Virus record (IMG/VR): IMGVR_UViG_3300009503_000027
Location: 1 to 64,000 of that record
From: a virus
Strand: one strand, 5' to 3'
DNA length: 64,000 nt
In this document: piece by piece, positions 57,308 through 64,000 of the stretch
Position numbering within the stretch: position 1 is the first letter of the stretch
Layout of the letters: every line of letters starts with the position of its first letter
The notes under the pieces: generated by a model
Seen by the model: only the letters and a program-made list of their open reading frames with translations
Databases searched by the model: none
Told to the model about the DNA's origin: nothing
Translations under genes and position numbers: made by a program

Positions 57308-58384
57308 TTAGCGCCGAACATGCACACTATGTTTGTCTACGCCTAGCCAAATGCTGATAGCCCCCAGGTCTGCAGGGGGCAAGCCCATCTCCGCTGGATA
57401 GCCCCTGTGCTTGAGAAAGGATGGTAACAATACCCTGTGTTGGCCATAGGCTACTACGAGGCCCTGTTCGTTGGGGCCGAAGCGGATGTCGCGCCAAGCC
57501 ATCTCTTGATGCAAGTGCCCCACCGTCACGATATCTGCGTTTGTGGTTGCAGCTATCCGGTCGGCACGGGAGACTTTTGCGCCCCGCGTCTGGGAAGCTC
57601 CCGCCCCATGATGGTGGTAATGGGTGTACATCTGCTTGACCTTGCCATTGATGATTAGCTTATATGTGAGATGGCCCTCGTAGCCCCAGAAAGGCAGGCC
57701 GAGCCGGTTGGCAAGCTCCTCCGAAGGATCCAGGTTTGCTTGTAAGAGGCGTGTGATGCGGCGGTCGTGGTTTCCTGTGAAGATGGCGATACCCTGGCTG
57801 GTGATAGGCCGTAGCCGCATGGTTAGTAGGTCTAGGGCTTCATTGAGTTCGCAGAACTGTTCGCGTAGGAGGCCTGGGCTTCCTGTTGTGGCCAGGTCGA
57901 AGTTGTCCCCGCCCAGGAACCATCGTGCTGTTGGGGTAGCGGCTATCCATTCCACCAGTTCGACGAACCGCTTGTAGTCGCAGTGCTTGCTGCCCAGATG
58001 TAGGTCTGAGATGGGAACGAGGCAGACTTCCTTTGTCCCACGGGGCACTTTCCATTCATATTCCAGGACTCTTTCTTGGGCTTCTGATTGTTCGAGGTAC
58101 TCCGCATCGAGGTCTTCCACCGTGCGTGCATCCGAGAAACGCTCGTTGCGCTGGAACATTATGGACTTCCGCCCTGTATGCTTCCCATGGCAGCCTAGCC
58201 CCAGCTTCCGGAAACAGTGCTGCATTGTGGAGGGCGAGAGGCCCACCCATTCGGCGGCAAGTTTAGCATTCCCATGGAAGCGCTGATGGAGAAGCAAGCC
58301 GCCTATCTCGTAGCCTCCTAGCATCTGCCATACTTGCCCCCCAACCCCGCGTAGTGCATCCCAATCTATCTTGTCGGCTTTCAT
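57308..58384 (-). CDS. Calcineurin-like phosphoesterase (Mre11/SbcD-like)
   Basis: 358 aa. Metal motifs in order: DLHLGSKH (Asp, His), GGDNFD, FTGNHDRR, YTHYHHHG and GHLHQ. An N-terminal helix-turn-helix-like part (AAEWVGLSPSTMQHCFRKLG, about 43-62) may recognise DNA. Phage members act on DNA ends or in recombination. Overlaps the first methyltransferase gene by ATGA. Confidence 0.82.
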   Translation of the reverse strand: MKADKIDWDALRGVGGQVWQMLGGYEIGGLLLHQRFHGNAKLAAEWVGLSPSTMQHCFRKLGLGCHGKHTGRKSIMFQRNERFSDARTVEDLDAEYLEQSEAQERVLEYEWKVPRGTKEVCLVPISDLHLGSKHCDYKRFVELVEWIAATPTARWFLGGDNFDLATTGSPGLLREQFCELNEALDLLTMRLRPITSQGIAIFTGNHDRRITRLLQANLDPSEELANRLGLPFWGYEGHLTYKLIINGKVKQMYTHYHHHGAGASQTRGAKVSRADRIAATTNADIVTVGHLHQEMAWRDIRFGPNEQGLVVAYGQHRVLLPSFLKHRGYPAEMGLPPADLGAISIWLGVDKHSVHVRR

Positions 58385-59331
58385 GGCTCTACCTCGGCGG
58401 CAAGATCTTCCTTATTATACCCCGCTTCGCTATCGGATACACTATCCCATAGGCTGAGCTGGCCAACTTTCTCCTGTGCTGTTTGTGGGTCAATCCATAG
58501 GGATTCTATTCGGGGCTGCATGGTTGATCTTGCCCCGTTGCCCCGGATACCGGTGGCCCTTGTACAAGCTGCTGCTAAGCACGTCCTATTGAAGTCAAGG
58601 CGTACCCACCCGGCCTCTTCCAGGGGAGCATAGACCTCGTGCTTGTATCCCGACAAGGCAAACTTCCCCGGTAACCCTAGGATAGTGCGAACAAGCTCTG
58701 CATGGTCCTCCACCGTCATTTCGTGCATATATACATCGGGCGACCGTCGGACATCGGGGACGTATGGTGGGTCAAGATAACAGAACGAGTGCGGAGAACA
58801 GTATTGTTGCAAGACTTCAATGGCGGGACGCGACTCTATGTGCGCTCCATGGAGGCGGGAGGCACATGCGGGCAATACCCTAATCGTGCTCAACAGACGT
58901 GCACAGGTGCCAGCCATGTGGCGGGAGGTAGTCTCAACTGCAAGCGACCAGCTGGCCCCCCAGTAGCCCGAAAAGGACTGCTTGGCAACTACCCACCAAC
59001 GCCACGCCCTACGCACTGGGTCAGTTTCGTTGTTCCATTCGCGGCGGCACTCCTCATACAGTTCCCGGCTGTGTAAGGTGAAGTATGCTAGATGCATAAA
59101 CTCATCCGGGTGATCGCGTAGGACACGAAAGAATTCCACCAAGGGCTGGTGGATATCATTGATGACCTCGAAGCGGGCTGGTGCTTTAGCAAAAAACAGG
59201 GCGGCAGAACCACAGAATGGCTCAATGTATACATCATGGGCTGGCATCAATGAAAGCAGTTGTCGCAGGAAGGGCGTTTTGCCGCCATACCAGAAGAATG
59301 GCGCTGGTATCCTTGGTCCATTACTGGTCAT
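58381..59331 (-). CDS. D12-class adenine-N6 DNA methyltransferase, copy 1
   Basis: 316 aa. FFWYGGKTPFLRQLLSLMP, SAM motif VYIEPFCGSAALFFAK and the catalytic CYLDPPY identify a Dam/D12 family enzyme. It methylates adenine in short target sites, protecting phage DNA from restriction or host defence. Tandem with and paralogous to 59328-60212, joined by ATGA. Confidence 0.9.
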   Translation of the reverse strand: MTSNGPRIPAPFFWYGGKTPFLRQLLSLMPAHDVYIEPFCGSAALFFAKAPARFEVINDIHQPLVEFFRVLRDHPDEFMHLAYFTLHSRELYEECRREWNNETDPVRRAWRWWVVAKQSFSGYWGASWSLAVETTSRHMAGTCARLLSTIRVLPACASRLHGAHIESRPAIEVLQQYCSPHSFCYLDPPYVPDVRRSPDVYMHEMTVEDHAELVRTILGLPGKFALSGYKHEVYAPLEEAGWVRLDFNRTCLAAACTRATGIRGNGARSTMQPRIESLWIDPQTAQEKVGQLSLWDSVSDSEAGYNKEDLAAEVEP

Positions 59332-60212
59332 GCCTCTTCTCCTATTAATTGCGTCTGTGCCCGGACCAGCTTGGCAGTTTCGGGGTCAAGCCAGACGGAC
59401 TCAACCCGCGCTTGTTTTTCCAAGACAGTGCCGTCGCCCAGGAGCCCCGTTCGGCGCGACCGTGCGGCGGCATAGCATCCCGTGGGGAAGTCTATCCGTA
59501 CCCATCCTGCCTCTTCCAATGGTTTGTATACTTCGTGGTTATATCCTGATAGCATGAAGCGCCCAGGCAAGGATAAGAGGACCTCAACTAATTCTTTATG
59601 CTCTTCTACAGACATTTCGTGGTCATATACGGTACTACTGCGGCGTGTGTCAGGAATATATGGCGGGTCGCAGTAGCAGAACGAGTTTGGTGTGCAGTAT
59701 TGCTGCATGACTTTGATAGCGGGGCCGCACTCTATCTGGGTACGTTTGAGACGCTCTACACAATCGGGCAGGTGTTCAACTGCTGAAAGCAGAGCACTAC
59801 AGGACATCGCCATGCCACGGCGTGATAATGTGATGTTAGATCTCCATCCTGCTCCCCAGTTGCCGGAGAAGGACTGGCGCGCCACTACCCACCAGCGCCA
59901 TGCTTTGCGGACCGGGTCTGTTTCTTCGCGCCATTTGGCCCTGCATTCTTCGAATAACTCGCGGCTATGGATTGTCAGCCTGGCGAGTTCTATGAACTCT
60001 TGGGGATAATCGCGGAGAACCCGGAAGAACTCCATCACGGCATGGTCAATGTCGTTAATGGTTTCAACCAGGGCCGGCTCCTTGGCAAAGAAGAGTGCTC
60101 CACTGCCAAAGTACGGTTCAACATACTCCCTGTGTGGGGGCACTAGGCGTAGTAGCCTTCCTATCATGTTGCCTTTACCTCCGTAGCGGCAAATGGGCGA
60201 GTGCAAGTGCAT
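59328..60212 (-). CDS. D12-class adenine-N6 DNA methyltransferase, copy 2
   Basis: 294 aa. CRYGGKGNMIGRLLRLVP, YVEPYFGSGALFFAK and CYCDPPY give the same architecture as copy 1, and the RAWRWWVVARQSFSGNWGA block is near-identical across copies. The target-recognition part differs most, so specificity may differ. Confidence 0.9.
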   Translation of the reverse strand: MHLHSPICRYGGKGNMIGRLLRLVPPHREYVEPYFGSGALFFAKEPALVETINDIDHAVMEFFRVLRDYPQEFIELARLTIHSRELFEECRAKWREETDPVRKAWRWWVVARQSFSGNWGAGWRSNITLSRRGMAMSCSALLSAVEHLPDCVERLKRTQIECGPAIKVMQQYCTPNSFCYCDPPYIPDTRRSSTVYDHEMSVEEHKELVEVLLSLPGRFMLSGYNHEVYKPLEEAGWVRIDFPTGCYAAARSRRTGLLGDGTVLEKQARVESVWLDPETAKLVRAQTQLIGEEA

Positions 60213-60222
60213 GTTCGGTTGC

Positions 60223-60513
60223 TCACCTTAGGGACTCTAGCGTAATGCGTGGCCTAAGATGCAATGCGGCGGCTATCTTGGCGATGGTCATTATGCTACA
60301 TCGCCTGCCGCGCAGTATTCCACGGATTCCCCTAGGATTTTCGCCTATCCGGGTGGCAAGATCCTCAATACTCATCTGCCTATCTTGGAGGTGCTTCAGT
60401 ATTTCTTCTGCCAATGACAGGACTAGGCATTCAGCTATGTATTCCGGATCGTGCTGTAATTCCCGGATATGCTCTTCTACTGTCCGCACAGTACGCCCCC
60501 CTAGAAGCGGCAT
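60223..60513 (-). CDS. XRE/HigA-type helix-turn-helix protein
   Basis: 96 aa. EDLATRIGENPRGIRGILRG is a helix-turn-helix, and the C-terminus (TIAKIAAALHLRPRITLE) completes the four-helix XRE fold seen in antitoxins and phage repressors. No adjacent toxin is obvious. The start codon has no SD and is probably coupled to the gene before. Confidence 0.65.
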   Translation of the reverse strand: MPLLGGRTVRTVEEHIRELQHDPEYIAECLVLSLAEEILKHLQDRQMSIEDLATRIGENPRGIRGILRGRRCSIMTIAKIAAALHLRPRITLESLR

Positions 60514-60515
60514 TC

Positions 60516-61091
60516 TTACTTGAGCCGGATTGTGCCCTGCCGGCTTCTGTCTGTTATCCAGACATGGATGCTAAAGCCCCGGATACCTAGGTCAGACAGG
60601 AGTGCCTGTACATGCATTGCCTCATCGCCACGGTAAAGATCGAATAGGATATATCCTTCGTGCCCGCAAGAGCCAGTAGTATTTATACCCTCATTGCGGA
60701 GAGCGTAAACCACCGGCCGGATGCATTCGTCTATTGCCTGGTAGAAGGACGTTTCGGGCGGCGTGGGCAATGGTCTACTTCCCGCAACTACCTCAATCCC
60801 ACATGCACGGAGCTTTTGTACCATCTGTTGTTGGCGCACGGCTTCTCTTACATCCTGCAGGTATGCTTTGGTCGCCGGGGCAGAGTCCAGCCAGTCTGCC
60901 CCTTCCCAGGTTACCCAACTTGCAAAGTGGCATAGGAAATGTTCAGCCGGCCAAGCCTCCTCGAGGGTGCGCGCCTGGCGAAGAGCAAAGTCGGCAAAAC
61001 TTTGTGCTATCTGGTGGCAAGCTCCTTGCCTCACGGCGAAGCTGTAAAGCTCGCTTCTCAATACGTCCCATGTTGTTGATGGGCCAACCAT
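60516..61091 (-). CDS. Hypothetical protein, 191 aa
   Basis: Helical protein with SCGHEGYILFDL and a WEGADWLDSAPATKAYL segment. Overlap with the HTH gene downstream suggests co-translation. The start at 61091 lacks a good SD. No family recognised. Separated from the deoxyribosyltransferase-like gene by the tmRNA-like fragment. Confidence 0.5.
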   Translation of the reverse strand: MVGPSTTWDVLRSELYSFAVRQGACHQIAQSFADFALRQARTLEEAWPAEHFLCHFASWVTWEGADWLDSAPATKAYLQDVREAVRQQQMVQKLRACGIEVVAGSRPLPTPPETSFYQAIDECIRPVVYALRNEGINTTGSCGHEGYILFDLYRGDEAMHVQALLSDLGIRGFSIHVWITDRSRQGTIRLK

Positions 61092-61148
61092 TACTGTTGT
61101 GCTTTTCCCCTGTGCCTCTTGGTCATTAGGGCGCCCCTCATGCTGTTA

Positions 61149-61185
61149 GGTGGAGGCGGCGGGAGTTGAACCCGCGTCCGGTGGC
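61149..61185 (-). other. tmRNA (ssrA) 3'-end fragment, att-site candidate
   Basis: Minus strand reads GGAC-GCGGG-TTCAACT-CCCGC-CGCCTCC-A-CC. This is the T-arm (61159-61175) plus 3' acceptor strand and discriminator of tmRNA. The U of the G-U pair used by alanyl-tRNA synthetase is at the expected place. The final A of CCA is T. No 5' tmRNA half is visible; genes flank it. Phages that integrate into ssrA carry such a copy as attP. Confidence 0.7.
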
Positions 61186-61189
61186 AAGC

Positions 61190-61618
61190 TCAATCCGCTT
61201 GCACATCGTCGAGCCCATCGCCCCCAACGAATGGTACATCTTCTATCTGCCTGTAGATGATTTTACCATGTTGCTGGGCATGTGCCAACTCCATGTCTGC
61301 TCCCTTTGAGGGAGCAAGATACAAAAGTGCATCCACCATCTCAACTATCCGGAGGTCCATCCGCATGAAGTCTTCCCACTTAAGTTTATACCCAGAGAGA
61401 AGTGGCATCCAGCAAGTCATGCTATGAGGGACTATGACTGCCCAGCCTTTCTGCATCAGCTGTACACCCGCGCGGACTGCCCTATATATGTTCCAGACCT
61501 GTTTGATGAAAGACAGGGGCCAGGGCCACCCGCGGCCCATGTATGGCCCTGCAATGTAAATGATTGGCAGTTTTCCCTGTTCTTGAGCGCACCCTAGCGG
61601 GGGGCGGCAGAATCTCAT
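61190..61618 (-). CDS. DUF4406 / nucleoside 2-deoxyribosyltransferase-like protein
   Basis: 142 aa from ATG 61618 (GGAGGTAA SD). PIIYIAGPYMGRGW at the start and PSKGADMELAHA with the catalytic-type Glu near the end are family hallmarks. Enzymes of this fold move bases between deoxyribosides; phage versions may modify nucleotide pools. Stop lies directly before the tmRNA fragment. Confidence 0.7.
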   Translation of the reverse strand: MRFCRPPLGCAQEQGKLPIIYIAGPYMGRGWPWPLSFIKQVWNIYRAVRAGVQLMQKGWAVIVPHSMTCWMPLLSGYKLKWEDFMRMDLRIVEMVDALLYLAPSKGADMELAHAQQHGKIIYRQIEDVPFVGGDGLDDVQAD

Positions 61619-61632
61619 TCGTACTTTACCTC

Positions 61633-62550
61633 CTACAGTTCTGAGTGGCCGAACAACTTGCCACTTTGTATTCCTAGCTCTTTGGCTGTTCTGGGGTCGA
61701 GCCACACCGACTCGATGCGTGGCTGCATAGCCGTAGCGGCGCCCTTGCCTAGTATGCCGGTGCCGACTGTCCGGCCAGCCGCATGGCAGGCTGTCCGGAA
61801 GTCCACGCGTGCCCAGCCCGCCTCTTCTAGGCGGGCATACAGCGGATTGGCATACCCGGATAGTAAGACCTTCCCCTTGACCTCCCCTGACAGGAGGAAG
61901 TCAATAAGACGTACGTGGTCCTCCTCCGACATCTCATATGTGTACACTTTGGGTTGAATTCGCGTACTCGGCAGATATGGCGGGTCTAGATAGTGCAAGC
62001 AATCTGGCGTATCTGTCCGCATAACAGCCCTCTGCCAATCCGTGCAAGAAATCTGAACACCTTGTAAGCGCGCAACTACTTGCGGAAGGCTCTCTACGCA
62101 AGACAAGAGGCTGGCCACTCCTTTGGGCATTGCGCCAGCAGTTTGTGTGCGCGTATGTCCCCACGCTGCTCCCCAATTGGCCGCGAAGCTCATCCTTGCG
62201 ACTACCCACCAGCGCCACGCCTTGCGGACAGGGTCTGTTTCTTCGCGCCATCTGGCCCGGCACTCGCGCCAGAGTGCTTCACTATACTCTGTGAGGGCGG
62301 CAAGTTGAATGAATTCCTCTCCGTGGTCGCGAAGCACGCGGAAAAACGTGGTCACGGCCTCATCTATGTCATTGATGGTTTCGTGGGGCGCCGGGGCCTT
62401 GGCGAAGAACAAGGAGCCGCCGCCAAAGAACGGTTCGCAGTATTGCTGATGAGAAGGCACCAGCCGTAGAAGTCTTCCCACCATGTTGCCCTTACCTCCA
62501 CGGCGCTGGATGGGCGAGCGGAGCCGACGTTTCCTTTTGTCGGGTGCCAT
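61633..62550 (-). CDS. D12-class adenine-N6 DNA methyltransferase, copy 3
   Basis: 305 aa, ATG 62550 with AGGAGGG. RRGGKGNMVGRLLRLVPSHQ, YCEPFFGGGSLFFAK and HYLDPPY. Third member of the paralogue set, with the shared REETDPVRKAWRWWVVAR block. It differs most in the segment before DPPY, so it may recognise another site. Confidence 0.9.
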   Translation of the reverse strand: MAPDKRKRRLRSPIQRRGGKGNMVGRLLRLVPSHQQYCEPFFGGGSLFFAKAPAPHETINDIDEAVTTFFRVLRDHGEEFIQLAALTEYSEALWRECRARWREETDPVRKAWRWWVVARMSFAANWGAAWGHTRTQTAGAMPKGVASLLSCVESLPQVVARLQGVQISCTDWQRAVMRTDTPDCLHYLDPPYLPSTRIQPKVYTYEMSEEDHVRLIDFLLSGEVKGKVLLSGYANPLYARLEEAGWARVDFRTACHAAGRTVGTGILGKGAATAMQPRIESVWLDPRTAKELGIQSGKLFGHSEL

Positions 62551-62573
62551 GCTTGCCCTCCTGTTATAGCGGC

Positions 62574-63707
62574 TTACTGCTGCTGGCCTGTCACCCTCAT
62601 AGGCATCACAATGTATATGTAACCACCTAGGTCACTAGGCCGGAGCATGGCCGCCTTGTCGTAGCCATTGAGATGGAACTGCCACGTCTGTGATGGCCCC
62701 AGGGCCTCCAACGGCTCCAAGAGGTATTGCCCATTGAACGCGAAGGTTCCCGGCCGGCCGTCCAAGGTGGCAGGAACTTCCTCGCGGAACTCACCTATCT
62801 CTGTTTCTGCGGTTTGCACACAAATAGCGTTGTCTGTGACCTCTAAAACGACGCGGTTGACGCTATGCTGAGCGATGGGCAGGGCGCGCCGTAGGGCATT
62901 GGCAAAATGATCGCCCTGGAAGGTGACAACATGCTCAAAGCTTTCTGGTATCACCCGGCTATAATCGGGAAACCGTGCATCGATTAGCAAACTGGTGAGC
63001 ACACTATTGCCTGTGCTGAACTCCACGGTGGCATCACTTACACATACATGGAAACGCGCCTCTTCGTCTTGGTATTCTGTGCACTTCAGTAGCTCGCGGA
63101 TGCACTTTGTTGGTATTAGCGCGGCGGCATCGCCTGGGCCCTGTTCATATGTTATGCCCTGTAGTTTCACTTGCGCCAGGCGGTAGGAGTCACTTGCGGT
63201 CAATAGTATGCCATCGTCAGCGGCCTGTAGAAACACGCCTCCGAGGGCAGGGCGTGTTGCGTCGCGGCTAACGGCGAATGCCACCGCTTGCAAGCCTTGG
63301 CGCAGGGCATCCATAGGAACGGTGAACGTCAAGCCCTCTGGTGTCTGCAGGCGCTCAAGGGCTTGGGGGTCAATGCCACGAAGTTGGTAGCGTGTCGCTC
63401 CGGCGGCAATGGTCAGTCCAGCATCGCTGCCTTCCAAGACCACTTGGCCAGTCAGCTTCTTGGTGGCCTGGTCTAGCAGTTGTGCCCACACGGCGACGGC
63501 CCCCTCTTGCTCTACGGTTGCGGGCACTACCTGCTGCATCTGTACTTCCCCGTCGAATGCAGATACACGTAGACTGTCTGTCTCGGCTTCAAGTAGTATG
63601 CAGTTGCGGGTTGTCATGCCTACACTTAGTATGTTGGCGCGTGCTGCCGTCCGTGCGCAGCTCGTGACTGCCCTCGATAGTAGCTTGGCGTCTATCGTCA
63701 GTCGCAT
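62574..63707 (-). CDS. dnaN: DNA polymerase III sliding clamp (beta subunit)
   Basis: 377 aa. Three-domain clamp: RLTIDAKLLSRAVTSCARTA start, SAFDGEVQMQQVVP, TRPALGGVFLQAADDGILLT, ASDSYRLAQ, IDARFPDYSRVIPESF and the C-terminal YIYIVMPMRV strand. It encircles DNA and tethers polymerase. No polymerase gene is in the window; the clamp may work with the host's. Confidence 0.92.
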   Translation of the reverse strand: MRLTIDAKLLSRAVTSCARTAARANILSVGMTTRNCILLEAETDSLRVSAFDGEVQMQQVVPATVEQEGAVAVWAQLLDQATKKLTGQVVLEGSDAGLTIAAGATRYQLRGIDPQALERLQTPEGLTFTVPMDALRQGLQAVAFAVSRDATRPALGGVFLQAADDGILLTASDSYRLAQVKLQGITYEQGPGDAAALIPTKCIRELLKCTEYQDEEARFHVCVSDATVEFSTGNSVLTSLLIDARFPDYSRVIPESFEHVVTFQGDHFANALRRALPIAQHSVNRVVLEVTDNAICVQTAETEIGEFREEVPATLDGRPGTFAFNGQYLLEPLEALGPSQTWQFHLNGYDKAAMLRPSDLGGYIYIVMPMRVTGQQQ

Positions 63708-63730
63708 TTTATATGCTCCCTCCTAGGGAC

Positions 63731-63898
63731 TTATGGCTGGGTTGCGTTTTCTATTGCCGCCGTTGCATTCTGGACTACATTGCGAACGGTCTGTCCCAGC
63801 TGTGACCAGACTGCTAGCCCCGCAACTACTACTATGGCCAGCAGCAATGCATACTCAACGCTTGTTACTGCTGTTTCGTCCTTCCACAGGGTCCTCAT
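63731..63898 (-). CDS. Flp-type pilin-like protein, 55 aa
   Basis: ATG 63898 with GGAGGAG about 10 nt upstream. MRTLWKDETAVTSVEYALLL then a hydrophobic helix to residue 32 and an Asn/Ala-rich tail. This matches Flp/Fap type IVb pilins: DE-x(3-5)-(A)-VTSVEY with Glu at +5 of the predicted cleavage site and Tyr at +6; Ala replaces the usual Gly at -1. No pilus-assembly genes are near. Starts inside the 3' end of the partial gene. Confidence 0.65.
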   Translation of the reverse strand: MRTLWKDETAVTSVEYALLLAIVVVAGLAVWSQLGQTVRNVVQNATAAIENATQP

Positions 63899-63998
63899 CG
63901 TTCATCATCTCCTCCGGGATAATCTCCCACCAGAGGGCTTGTATGGCCTGCCGCAAGGCAGACCAATGAAGCTTCCCGTCCTCGCCGCGCGCCCTTGC
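63855..63998 (-). CDS. C-terminal part of a hypothetical protein (cut by the window edge)
   Basis: An open frame runs in from the right edge to a TGA at 63855-63857. The visible 47 residues (GKLHWSALRQAIQALWWEII ... GRNSSNKR) look like a helical C-terminus. Overlaps the pilin-like gene. Too short to name. Confidence 0.4.
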   Translation of the reverse strand, partial: ARARGEDGKLHWSALRQAIQALWWEIIPEEMMNDEDPVEGRNSSNKR

Positions 63999-64000
63999 GA

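Noticed and set aside
63548-63575. Sequence resembling the tmRNA 5' end (ATTCGACGGGGA) on the minus strand
   Set aside because: It encodes the conserved SAFDGE of the sliding clamp; position and surroundings do not fit a tmRNA 5' half.

Overview
The window is most of the genome of a tailed double-stranded DNA phage (Caudoviricetes) or prophage, plus about 2.7 kb of very GC-rich DNA of uncertain origin at the left end. The evidence is a complete head and tail gene order: small and large terminase, portal, ChaB-like protein, XkdF-like protease/scaffold, capsid protein, connectors, tail tube, frameshifted tail chaperones, a 1,138-residue tape measure and tail-tip proteins. There is also a phage-type replication and recombination module. 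No tail sheath gene is visible, so a long non-contractile tail (siphovirus) is most likely. The host is bacterial: there are Shine-Dalgarno sites, sigma70-like promoters and a tmRNA 3' fragment. I cannot name its phylum.

Layout. 1-2700 holds a GC-rich 11-12 bp repeat, one small gene on the minus strand and three on the plus strand, palindromic operator candidates, and long C-rich then G-rich noncoding stretches. 2931-4223 (minus) holds a metacaspase-like protease and a secreted 3D-domain protein, read divergently from overlapping promoters at about 4.25 kb. 4328-36162 (plus) is the lysis and virion operon: holin-like protein, amidase, tail spike, repeat-rich fibre, terminase, head, tail. 36177-41276 (plus) is a glycosylation cassette: a fused two-domain glycosyltransferase, a methyltransferase, an epimerase-like protein, a nucleotidyltransferase-like protein and a GT9 enzyme. 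41272-41370 looks like the broken 3' end of a tyrosine recombinase gene where the two arms converge. 41351 to the right edge (minus) is the replication, recombination and DNA-modification arm: a GmhB-like phosphatase, RusA, an annealing-like protein, SSB, two PD-(D/E)XK-type nucleases, RecA, primase-helicase, small membrane proteins, a SWIM-domain protein, an HldE-type nucleotidyltransferase, a phosphoesterase, three related adenine methyltransferases, a sliding clamp and a Flp-pilin-like protein.

How the genes may work together. Three GT9 (heptosyltransferase-family) domains, a GmhB-type heptose-bisphosphate phosphatase and an HldE C-terminal-type nucleotidyltransferase lie in separate parts of the genome. 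Together they suggest that the phage makes or redirects nucleotide-activated heptose to decorate virion or host surface. The metacaspase, an orphan tmRNA 3' end at 61.15 kb, a canonical -1 slippery site in the tail-chaperone gene and a methyltransferase triplication are the other notable points. No integrase, CRISPR array or complete tRNA gene was seen.
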